Below, piece by piece: positions 1 through 5,432 of a stretch of DNA of 5,432 bases. The notes under the pieces are model-generated. The model saw only the letters and a program-made list of their open reading frames with translations. It was not told the DNA's origin and did no database searches. Every line of letters starts with the position of its first letter. Positions within the stretch are counted from its first letter, which is position 1. The DNA is taken from positions 1 to 5,432 of the forward strand of contig DHJP01000074.1 of assembly GCA_002404395.1 (NCBI GenBank), in the 5' to 3' direction. Position numbers and translations under genes: made by a program. This DNA comes from Clostridiales bacterium UBA4717. GTDB taxonomy: Bacteria; Bacillota; Clostridia; Oscillospirales; CAG-272.

Positions 1-482
1 GATCACTTGCTTCGCTTGCAATAGTGCTTTCATATCTTGAAGCGATTTCGGGAATTGACCGCTTACTCCCGGTCTACGGTATAAAGCTCGGGCTCTCAAA
101 CGCGGCGGTCATGATCGCCGCGCTTACCGTTTCGCTTTGGTCGGGAGCCGCCGTAGCTTTAGTGAAGGTGCTTGTTACTTCGCTTTTGTTCGGCACACCG
201 ACTGCGTTTGCATTCTCGCTTTCCGGCGCACTGCTTTCATATCTGTTTATTGCATTTGCGGTAAAGCATCCGAAGGCCGGATTTTCGACTTTCGGAATCA
301 GTATCGGTGCTTCCGCTTTGCATATCAGCGGACAGCTTCTTGCCGCGTCGATAATATTGAATAACACGGATCTGCTTTTTATGCTCCCGACTTATCTTTT
401 GCTGTCTGCGCTGAGCGGAGCGATCATAGGTATCCTTACACAGCTTGTGCTTACAGGGATAAATAAACTCAAAAGGCGGTAG
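1..482 (+). CDS. Gx transporter family membrane protein (5' end cut by window)
   Basis: The reading frame is open from the left edge (first full codon at base 3) to a TAG stop at 480-482, giving about 159 visible residues. The GTG at 24 is an internal valine, since the residues before it are also hydrophobic and fit the family. The protein is almost entirely hydrophobic, with roughly five membrane segments and a basic tail ending KLKRR. Family-like motifs seen are GIKLGLSN near the first loop, FSLSGALLS in the middle and GASALHISGQLLAA later. These match the family annotated as Gx transporter or, misleadingly, heptaprenyl diphosphate synthase component I. Family members are about 160-175 residues, so only a few N-terminal residues are missing. 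The substrate is not known from sequence; the fold is thought to resemble ECF-type substrate-binding membrane subunits. The close apbE neighbour suggests a role in an extracytoplasmic flavin or redox system. I am confident of the family and unsure of the function. Confidence 0.85.
   Translation, partial: SLASLAIVLSYLEAISGIDRLLPVYGIKLGLSNAAVMIAALTVSLWSGAAVALVKVLVTSLLFGTPTAFAFSLSGALLSYLFIAFAVKHPKAGFSTFGISIGASALHISGQLLAASIILNNTDLLFMLPTYLLLSALSGAIIGILTQLVLTGINKLKRR
473..479 (+). promoter_or_regulatory. Ribosome binding site setting the GTG start of apbE
   Basis: AAGGCGG differs by one base from the ideal AAGGAGG and lies 7 bases before the GTG at 487. It sits inside the last codons of the upstream gene. 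It supports the unusual GTG start and suggests translational coupling of the two genes. Confidence 0.6.
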
Positions 483-486
483 TTTA

Positions 487-1497
487 GTGATAAAAATACG
501 AATACATCAAATTGCCGCGGCGCTGTGCCTTCCGCTCTGTTTACTTATCTTTTCTTCATGCGCCGAAGGAATGCGCGAAAGCGTTTTCTTTGCCATGGAT
601 ACGGTAATGTCGCTTAAACTCTACGGCGCCGACAGCGCCGATCTGACCGACGAAGCCGAAAAATGCGTCGCGCAGCTTGAATATTGCCTTTCCAAAAGCC
701 AAAACGGAAGCGTCGGCAGTATCAATTCGGGAAAAGCGGGCGAGTATCCGCTCGACACGGATACGTACGAGGTTCTGAGTTTGTCGTTTGCACTTTCCGA
801 TGCGACCGACGGTGCGCTCAATGTTGCCTGTGCGCCGCTGACTTCGCTTTGGCGTATAGGGCAAGCCGATTTCAAGCCGCCGAGCGATCGGGCGGTGAGG
901 GAAGTGCTGCCCCTTGTATCAAAAGACGCCTTCACGCTCGGAAAAACCACCATATCGAAAAAGCACGACGCTTCCGGGCTTGATCTGGGCGCGGTCGGCA
1001 AGGGATACGCCGCCGACAAGCTTATCGGATTGCTTGAGCCGCACAGCTCGGGCGGAGTGATCTCGCTCGGAGGTAATATTGCGCTGTACGGAAAACGTCC
1101 GGACGGCAAACCTTGGAAGATCGCTTTAAAGGATCCGCTTTCGCCAGAAGATAGCCTCGGTTACTTTGAGCTTGACGGCGGAGAACGTTATTTTGTCTCG
1201 GTCACCGGCGGCTACGAACGCTACAGCGACTATCAGGGCAAGCGTTATATCCACGTGCTTGATACCGAGAGCGGATACCCGTCAGACTCGGATCTGTCCG
1301 GCGTTTGCGTTATAAGCAAAAGCGGAACGCTTTCGGACGGTCTTTCAACGGCGCTGTTCGTGCTCGGCTGTGACCGTGCGCTCGAATTCTATGAATCGGG
1401 TATATATGACTTTGAAGCCCTGCTTACCAAAAAGAGCGGAGAGACCCTGCTGACGGCGGGACTTGCCGACTCGGGAATTTTTAAATTTAACGACTGA
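487..1497 (+). CDS. apbE: FAD:protein FMN transferase (ApbE), predicted lipoprotein
   Basis: ApbE transfers FMN from FAD, with Mg2+, onto a threonine of target proteins outside the membrane, such as Rnf/Nqr subunits or FMN-binding-domain proteins. The 336-residue length is normal. Residues 1-24 form a signal peptide (basic start, hydrophobic core) ending IFSSC, so Cys25 is the probable lipidated residue; Phe at -3 of the lipobox is less usual than Leu. Family motifs follow in order: AMDTVMSLKLYG (36-47), GALNVACAPLTSLWRIG (109-125), LDLGAVGKGYAADKL (165-179), SLGGNIALYG (193-202), KRYIHVLD (252-259) and SDGLSTALFVLG (283-294). Asp284 and Thr288 in the last motif are the expected metal-binding positions. 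The GTG start gives the full signal peptide and has a good ribosome binding site. The gene lies 4 bases after the Gx transporter gene and 10 before miaB, so it is probably in one operon with both. The flavinylation target is not in this window. Confidence 0.95.
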   Translation: MIKIRIHQIAAALCLPLCLLIFSSCAEGMRESVFFAMDTVMSLKLYGADSADLTDEAEKCVAQLEYCLSKSQNGSVGSINSGKAGEYPLDTDTYEVLSLSFALSDATDGALNVACAPLTSLWRIGQADFKPPSDRAVREVLPLVSKDAFTLGKTTISKKHDASGLDLGAVGKGYAADKLIGLLEPHSSGGVISLGGNIALYGKRPDGKPWKIALKDPLSPEDSLGYFELDGGERYFVSVTGGYERYSDYQGKRYIHVLDTESGYPSDSDLSGVCVISKSGTLSDGLSTALFVLGCDRALEFYESGIYDFEALLTKKSGETLLTAGLADSGIFKFND

Positions 1498-1501
1498 AGG
1501 A
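1497..1501 (+). promoter_or_regulatory. Ribosome binding site setting the miaB start
   Basis: AAGGA overlaps the last base of the apbE stop codon and lies 6 bases before the ATG at 1508. This favours the ATG over an in-frame TTG at 1463, which would overlap apbE and has no comparable site. Confidence 0.65.
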
Positions 1502-1507
1502 ATATTT

Positions 1508-2917
1508 ATGTCAAGAGAAACAAAAATAATATCCGAGGGCGAGATCGCGCTTCAGTACGGATATATCGCAAGTGTCAGAAAACTTATCGAAAACCGCGCT
1601 CTGAAAGCGATCGTGCGCACTTTCGGCTGCCAGCAGAACGAGGCTGACAGCGAAAGGCTTGCCGGAATGGCGGAGGCTATGGGCTATGAGATCACCGATG
1701 ATGAACACGAGGCTGATCTGATACTTGTCAACACCTGTGCGATCAGAGAACACGCCGAATTGAAGGCTTTATCGATCACGGGTCAGTTCAAACATCTTAA
1801 AGCCGCAAACCCAAACCTGATAATCGCGATCTGCGGCTGTATGGTAACCCAAGAGCACCGTCTTTCGGACATAAAAAATCGCTACCCTTATGTGGATTTT
1901 CTGTTCGGAACGGGTGAGATCCACCGTTTTCCCGAATTTTTATTCAAAGCGCTTTCCGAACACAAGCGTTTCTTTACGGTCGAAGAGACCGAAGGCACGC
2001 TTGCGGAGGGGTTGCCGATCCGCCGTGCGAGCCGCTTCAAAGCGTGGGTCAGCATCATGTACGGTTGCAATAACTATTGCACATACTGCGTAGTACCGTA
2101 TGTCAGAGGACGTGAGCGCAGCCGAAAAAAAGAAGATGTATTAGATGAAATAAAGACTTTGGTTGATTCGGGATATAAGGAAATAACTCTGCTCGGGCAG
2201 AATGTGAACTCATACGGAAAAGATCTAGGCTATGACTATGATTTTGCCGATCTGCTCCGCGATATCTGCAAGATCCCCGGAGACTTCACAGTCAGATTCA
2301 TGACAAGCCATCCGAAAGACGCAACGCACAAGCTTATCGACACGATCGCCGAAAATCCGAAGATCGCCCGTCATTTTCATCTGCCGCTCCAATCCGGCTC
2401 AACAAAGATCCTTACCGCGATGAACCGTCGTTACACTAAGGAAGCATATCTTGAGCTCGTCCGCTACATGAAGGAGCAGATCCCGGATATCGCGCTGACG
2501 ACCGACATTATCGTAGGCTTCCCCGGAGAGAGCGAAGAAGATTTTGAAGAAACGCTCGACGTGTTACGCAAAGTCAGATACGACAATATATATTCATTTA
2601 TTTTTTCACCGCGCCGCGGCACGCCCGCCGAGAAGATGGACGGACAGATCCCGTATGAGGTCGCTTCCGAACGCTTTGAGCGAATGCTTGCACTCCAGCA
2701 CGCGATCTCAAACGAGATCAACACCGCACTTGTCGGAACCGTCAAGCGCGTGCTTGTCGAAGGCAAGAGCAAGACCGACGAGTCAATGTATACCGGCAGG
2801 TGCGAATCGGGACGTTTGGTGCATTTTGCCGCCGATAACGACCTGACCGGAGAAAATGTAAATATTAAAATCGAGCGCGCCGATACTTTTGCGCTTTTCG
2901 GCACGCCTGTCAAGTGA
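1508..2917 (+). CDS. miaB: tRNA-2-methylthio-N6-dimethylallyladenosine synthase (MiaB)
   Basis: MiaB is a cytoplasmic radical-SAM enzyme that adds a methylthio group to N6-isopentenyladenosine at position 37 of tRNAs reading UNN codons, acting after MiaA. From the ATG at 1508 it has 469 residues, a normal length. The N-terminal methylthiotransferase domain has the three auxiliary-cluster cysteines: Cys41 (TFGCQQNEADSERL), Cys77 (VNTCAIREHAE) and Cys111 (ICGCMVTQE). The radical-SAM CxxxCxxC motif is at Cys187, Cys191 and Cys194 (YGCNNYCTYCVVPYVRGRE). LLGQNVNSYG (228-237), HLPLQSGS (291-298) and TDIIVGFPGE (332-341) are also typical, and a TRAM RNA-binding domain occupies about 405-468. The NEADSER and QNVNSYG motifs point to MiaB rather than RimO or MtaB. 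It follows apbE by 10 bases and probably shares its transcript. The stop is TGA, followed by a 115-base gap. Confidence 0.97.
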   Translation: MSRETKIISEGEIALQYGYIASVRKLIENRALKAIVRTFGCQQNEADSERLAGMAEAMGYEITDDEHEADLILVNTCAIREHAELKALSITGQFKHLKAANPNLIIAICGCMVTQEHRLSDIKNRYPYVDFLFGTGEIHRFPEFLFKALSEHKRFFTVEETEGTLAEGLPIRRASRFKAWVSIMYGCNNYCTYCVVPYVRGRERSRKKEDVLDEIKTLVDSGYKEITLLGQNVNSYGKDLGYDYDFADLLRDICKIPGDFTVRFMTSHPKDATHKLIDTIAENPKIARHFHLPLQSGSTKILTAMNRRYTKEAYLELVRYMKEQIPDIALTTDIIVGFPGESEEDFEETLDVLRKVRYDNIYSFIFSPRRGTPAEKMDGQIPYEVASERFERMLALQHAISNEINTALVGTVKRVLVEGKSKTDESMYTGRCESGRLVHFAADNDLTGENVNIKIERADTFALFGTPVK

Positions 2918-2951
2918 CAATTATTTATGCTGACCGCGCTTTTTAGTGTAT

Positions 2952-2971
2952 CTGCGGCTTTGTTGCCGCAG
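2952..2971 (+). repeat. Perfect short inverted repeat (hairpin) after miaB
   Basis: CTGCGGC (2952-2958) and GCCGCAG (2965-2971) are perfect complements around a 6-base loop. A T-run follows only some 23 bases later, so this is not a classical intrinsic terminator. It could stabilise the 3' end of the miaB message or be a small dispersed palindrome. Confidence 0.5.
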
Positions 2972-3002
2972 CTCGCAAATAAAATTAAATCTGATTTTTT
3001 GA

Positions 3003-3017
3003 GTCGGCTTCGCCGAC
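3003..3017 (+). repeat. Perfect short inverted repeat (hairpin) before the YlbF-family gene
   Basis: GTCGGC (3003-3008) and GCCGAC (3012-3017) pair perfectly around a TTC loop. The hairpin ends 2 bases before the ribosome binding site of the next gene. It is preceded, not followed, by a T-run, so it is not a terminator on this strand. Confidence 0.5.
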
Positions 3018-3019
3018 AC

Positions 3020-3024
3020 GGAGA
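3020..3024 (+). promoter_or_regulatory. Ribosome binding site of the YlbF-family gene
   Basis: GGAGA lies 8 bases before the ATG at 3033. It decides for this ATG over an in-frame TTG at 3027, which would be only 2 bases from the site. Confidence 0.6.
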
Positions 3025-3032
3025 AATTGTTT

Positions 3033-3431
3033 ATGAACAAGGAAACACTCAACGCCTGCAAAGAGCTTGCACAGCTTATCGCAAAGGACGAACGTATTAT
3101 CGCGCTTGACGCCGCAAAAAAACTGTACGAAGAGGATGCAGAACTGAAAAAACTCATGACCGAATACAACGTACAGCAACTCGCGCTGACCGAGGAATAC
3201 AAAAAAGACGTACACGACGAGGAATTTATAAATATCATAAACAAACGGATCGAGGAGCTTTATAACATGATAAGCAACTCGCCCGTGATGATAAAATATA
3301 TGGAGGCGCAGGAAGAAGTCAACGCTTTCATGAATGAAGTCAACTCTGAGATCACCTTCTTCCTTACGGGCGAGCGTGCCTGCACCCACGATTGCTCTTC
3401 CTGCCATTCGGGTTGCGCTTCAAAAAAGTAA
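3033..3431 (+). CDS. YlbF/YmcA-family (Com_YlbF) protein with C-terminal four-cysteine cluster
   Basis: This 132-residue, highly charged, almost wholly helical protein fits the YlbF/YmcA family. Recognisable parts are the N-terminal helix with ACKELAQLIAKDERI (8-22), the central YEEDAELKKLMTEYNVQQL (32-50) and the helix with SPVMIKYMEAQEEVNAFMNEV (83-103). The tail has Cys117, Cys121, Cys124 and Cys128 (CTHDCSSCHSGC), a likely metal or iron-sulfur ligand set. In Bacillus subtilis, YmcA (RicA), YlbF (RicF) and YaaT (RicT) form a complex carrying [4Fe-4S] clusters that affects competence, sporulation, biofilm formation and RNase Y-dependent mRNA processing. Position between miaB and mutS matches ymcA, but family members are hard to tell apart by sequence, so I give no gene symbol. 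It has 115- and 121-base gaps on either side, unlike the tight genes upstream, so it may be regulated separately. I am confident of the family; the cofactor is inferred. Confidence 0.85.
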   Translation: MNKETLNACKELAQLIAKDERIIALDAAKKLYEEDAELKKLMTEYNVQQLALTEEYKKDVHDEEFINIINKRIEELYNMISNSPVMIKYMEAQEEVNAFMNEVNSEITFFLTGERACTHDCSSCHSGCASKK

Positions 3432-3457
3432 GCGCGGCGCAGGAGCTTTACTTTGGC

Positions 3458-3473
3458 CGTCAAAGCGTTGACG
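3458..3473 (+). repeat. Short inverted repeat CGTCAA/TTGACG
   Basis: CGTCAA (3458-3463) and TTGACG (3468-3473) pair perfectly around a 4-base AGCG loop. The right arm also resembles a -35 box, but no good -10 follows at the right distance. No T-run follows, so it is not a terminator. Confidence 0.45.
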
Positions 3474-3497
3474 CCCGTGTTAAACGCAAAAAATCAA

Positions 3498-3513
3498 GCG
3501 GCAAATCTGCCGC
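3498..3513 (+). repeat. Short inverted repeat GCGGCA/TGCCGC
   Basis: GCGGCA (3498-3503) and TGCCGC (3508-3513) pair perfectly around an AATC loop. The sequence that follows is A-rich, so it is not a terminator on the + strand. Its arms and the CGCAAACATAAAA that follows resemble the hairpin region at 2952-2985. Confidence 0.45.
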
Positions 3514-3542
3514 AAACATAAAAGGGCCGCCGCGCGCGGTAT

Positions 3543-3546
3543 GGAG
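3543..3546 (+). promoter_or_regulatory. Ribosome binding site setting the mutS start
   Basis: GGAG lies 6 bases before the ATG at 3553. It argues against the in-frame ATG at 3541, which overlaps this site and has only GC-rich palindromic sequence before it. The start at 3553 also gives the usual MLSPMMQQY beginning. Confidence 0.6.
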
Positions 3547-3552
3547 TTCACT

Positions 3553-5432
3553 ATGCTTTCACCGATGATGCAACAATACTTCGAAATAAAGAAAAAATAC
3601 GAGGGGTATCTTTTGTTTTTCCGCCTCGGCGACTTTTATGAGTTGTTTTTCGAGGACGCCAAGCTCGCTTCGCGCGAGCTTGAGCTGGTGCTTACCGGAC
3701 GCGACTGCGGAGAAGCCGAACGCGCTCCGATGTGCGGCGTGCCGTTTCACAGCGCCGAAAGCTATATCGGAAAGCTCGTCAGCCGCGGCTATAAAGTTGC
3801 CATCTGCGAACAGCTTGAGGATCCCGCCACAGCGAAAACAATAGTAAAGCGCGACGTAATTCGTATAATTACTCCCGGAACCGTCGTTGAATCTGGGCTT
3901 TTGAGTGAGCAAAAAAACAATTATCTTGCCGCAGTGTTGCAGGAAAAAGACACGGTCGCAGTCGCGTTTGCCGACATTTCGACCGGTGCGGTAAGTGCGA
4001 CTGCCTTTCAGAACGACGCTCGCGGCACAAAGCTTATAAATGAGCTTGCGACTTATGTGCCGAGCGAGATCATATTCAACCGCTCGCTGAAAGAGCTCGG
4101 CGCGTTGCCCGGTTTTGTCAAGGAACGCTTCGGCGCGTCGGTCAATGCCTCGGAAAGCAGACGCTTTGATCCCGAAAACGCAAAAATTCTTGTGAACCGT
4201 CAGTTTCCGAACCACACATTCGCTGAAAGCATACGCGACGCGGCGATCATCCGTGCGGTCGGCGCACTGCTTGATTACATAAACGAAACGCAGAAGATCG
4301 ACATATCCTATATAAATTCCCTGAACGTCTATTCTGACGGTCAGTATATGGAAATCGACATAAACACGCGGCGTAACCTTGAGCTTATCGAAACCATGCG
4401 CACCAAGGAAAAACGCGGTTCGCTCCTTTGGGTGTTAGACCGCACGCACACGGCAATGGGCGCGCGGCTACTCAGGACGTGGATAGAACAGCCGCTTATC
4501 GAATATGACGCGATCATGCATCGTCAGTCGGCGGTAAACGAGCTTTATAACAGCTTTATGCTCCGCGAGGAGTTATCCGAGCTGCTTCGCGACGTGCTTG
4601 ATGTGGAAAGACTGACGACCAAGCTTGCGTATAAGACGGCTAACGGTAAAGATCTGAACGCAATTGCAGATACGCTCGGCAGACTCCCGTCGGTCAAAGC
4701 CCAACTCTCAAGTGCCGTATCTGATGAGCTGACTATGATGCATCGGTCGATAGACACGGCGGACGATCTTTACTCGGCAATAAAAGCAACGATCGCCGAT
4801 GACGCGCCGTTTTCGGTAAGAGAGGGCGGCATAATCAAAGAAGGATACAATGCGGAAGTCGATAGACTCAGAAATATCAGAAATAACGGGAGATCGCTCA
4901 AGGATGAGATCGAGGTGCGCGAGCGAAACGCCACAGGTATCAAGAATCTGAAGATCGGTTACAACAAAGTATTCGGCTATTATATTGAAGTTACAAACTC
5001 GCAGAAGGATCTCGTGCCCGACACGTATATCAGGAAACAGACTTTGTCAAACTGCGAACGCTACATAACGGACGAGCTTAAGGAACTTGAAGCGACCATA
5101 CTCGGCGCGGCAGACAAGCTTGCCGCGCTTGAGTTTGAGCTTTTTTCCGAGCTGTGCGAAAAGCTTTGCGCCAATCTGAGCCGAATACAATCTGCAGGTC
5201 TGATGCTTGCAAAGCTTGACGTTTATATTTCGCTTGCCGACGTGGCGGCGCGCAACGGCTATGTCTGCCCGGAGCTTGACATCTCCGATAAAATTAAAAT
5301 AACCGACGGCAGACATCCGGTAGTCGAAAAGTTTGTCAAGGACAGCTATTTTGTGCCGAATGACACATTTCTTGATACGGGAAACAATCGGCTTGCGCTT
5401 ATCACCGGTCCGAACATGGCAGGTAAATCCAC
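3553..5432 (+). CDS. mutS: DNA mismatch repair ATPase MutS (3' end cut by window)
   Basis: MutS binds base mismatches and small loops in DNA and, with ATP, recruits MutL to begin repair. The frame is open from the ATG at 3553 to the window end, 626 full codons. Domain I holds the mismatch-reading motif FRLGDFYELFFEDA, with Phe28 and Glu30 as the key F-x-E residues, then APMCGVPFHSAESY (62-75) and EQLEDPATAK (90-99). The connector domain spans about 115-240, and the core and lever start near TRRNLELIETMR (273-284). The clamp region includes KIGYNKVFGYYIEVT (467-481), then YIRKQTLSNCERYITDEL, where Cys501 replaces the usual Ala. The ATPase domain opens with ITDGRHPVVE (583-592) and is cut inside Walker A (GPNMAGKS, 619-626). 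Full MutS proteins are about 860-880 residues, so around 240 are missing. No internal stop or frameshift is seen. mutL would be the expected next gene. Confidence 0.97.
   Translation, partial: MLSPMMQQYFEIKKKYEGYLLFFRLGDFYELFFEDAKLASRELELVLTGRDCGEAERAPMCGVPFHSAESYIGKLVSRGYKVAICEQLEDPATAKTIVKRDVIRIITPGTVVESGLLSEQKNNYLAAVLQEKDTVAVAFADISTGAVSATAFQNDARGTKLINELATYVPSEIIFNRSLKELGALPGFVKERFGASVNASESRRFDPENAKILVNRQFPNHTFAESIRDAAIIRAVGALLDYINETQKIDISYINSLNVYSDGQYMEIDINTRRNLELIETMRTKEKRGSLLWVLDRTHTAMGARLLRTWIEQPLIEYDAIMHRQSAVNELYNSFMLREELSELLRDVLDVERLTTKLAYKTANGKDLNAIADTLGRLPSVKAQLSSAVSDELTMMHRSIDTADDLYSAIKATIADDAPFSVREGGIIKEGYNAEVDRLRNIRNNGRSLKDEIEVRERNATGIKNLKIGYNKVFGYYIEVTNSQKDLVPDTYIRKQTLSNCERYITDELKELEATILGAADKLAALEFELFSELCEKLCANLSRIQSAGLMLAKLDVYISLADVAARNGYVCPELDISDKIKITDGRHPVVEKFVKDSYFVPNDTFLDTGNNRLALITGPNMAGKS

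Larger units (their letters stand above)
3432..3535 (+). other. Intergenic region with bracketing inverted repeat, possible structured mutS leader
   Basis: GCGCGGCG (3432-3439), directly after the YlbF-family stop codon, is perfectly complementary to CGCCGCGC (3528-3535). The pairing would enclose two perfect 6-bp hairpins at 3458-3473 and 3498-3513, giving a three-way junction just before the mutS ribosome binding site. An alternative imperfect stem (3425-3433 with 3445-3454) would compete with it. Local sequence is GC-rich, so the 8-bp match could be chance. No known riboswitch was recognised. Confidence 0.3.

Noticed and set aside
621..1109. 162-codon open frame on the - strand
   Set aside because: It is antisense to well-conserved apbE motifs, and its low-complexity Ser/Pro-rich product fits no family.
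1463..1507. Longer miaB start at TTG 1463
   Set aside because: It would overlap apbE by 35 bases and lacks a good ribosome binding site. The added residues (MPTREFLNL...) are not typical of MiaB.
2464..2913. 149-codon open frame on the - strand
   Set aside because: It is antisense to the MiaB radical-SAM and TRAM regions. Its product is a Ser-rich shadow.
2908..2919. Palindrome TGTCAAGTGACA over the miaB stop
   Set aside because: The arms leave only a 2-base loop, and it lies mostly in coding sequence. Probably chance.
2963..2990. Sigma-A promoter TTGCCG / TTAAAT before the YlbF-family gene
   Set aside because: Both boxes are weak and the -35 overlaps the hairpin arm, so it is no better than expected in A/T-rich spacer.
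2952..3000. Intrinsic terminator after miaB
   Set aside because: The 7-bp hairpin is separated from the T-run by over 20 bases of A/T-rich sequence, so the required adjacency is missing.
2927..3109. 60-codon + strand frame spanning the miaB to YlbF-family gap
   Set aside because: No ribosome binding site is seen, it runs into the YlbF-family gene in another frame, and part of it translates the hairpin sequences.
2985..3407. 140-codon open frame on the - strand
   Set aside because: It is antisense to the YlbF-family gene, which has a ribosome binding site and family motifs on the + strand.
3468..3496. Sigma-A promoter with TTGACG as -35 box before mutS
   Set aside because: At 16-18 bases downstream there is only A-rich sequence without a convincing TATAAT-like box.
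3559..4215. 218-codon open frame on the - strand
   Set aside because: It lies wholly antisense to the clearly recognisable mutS N-terminal domains and has no known motif. It looks like a shadow of GC-rich codon usage.

Overview
The window looks like ordinary chromosomal DNA from a low-to-mid-GC anaerobic Firmicute, most likely a Clostridia member close to Oscillospirales. I infer this from protein style, the gene set and AAGGAGG-like ribosome binding sites; no rRNA or marker was available to confirm it. All five recognised genes are on the + strand. None is visibly frameshifted, and the first and last are cut by the window edges.

Left part (1-1497): the near-complete end of a Gx transporter family membrane protein is followed after 4 bases by apbE, a predicted lipoprotein FAD:protein FMN transferase with a GTG start. 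This pair is typical of loci that attach FMN covalently to proteins outside the membrane. Genes upstream of the window would show which redox system it serves.

Middle part (1508-3431): miaB, the radical-SAM tRNA methylthiotransferase, starts 10 bases after apbE, so the first three genes are probably co-transcribed. After a 115-base gap comes a small YlbF/YmcA-family protein of 132 residues that ends in a four-cysteine cluster. The order miaB, ymcA-like gene, mutS matches the Bacillus subtilis order, where cotE lies between ymcA and mutS. This suggests the small gene belongs to the Ric (YmcA/YlbF/YaaT) group, whose known members carry iron-sulfur clusters.

Right part (3553-5432): mutS, the mismatch-recognition ATPase, runs off the end inside its Walker A motif. 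The 121-base gap before it holds several short inverted repeats, including an 8-bp all-GC pairing that brackets two hairpins. The 115-base gap before the YlbF-family gene also has two perfect hairpins. These gaps are the only parts not explained by known genes. There is no stretch over 300 bases without a gene, and I saw no RNA genes, mobile elements, CRISPR array or convincing terminator. I found no clear undescribed system; the most useful leads are the cysteine-tailed YlbF-family protein beside miaB and the structured mutS leader.
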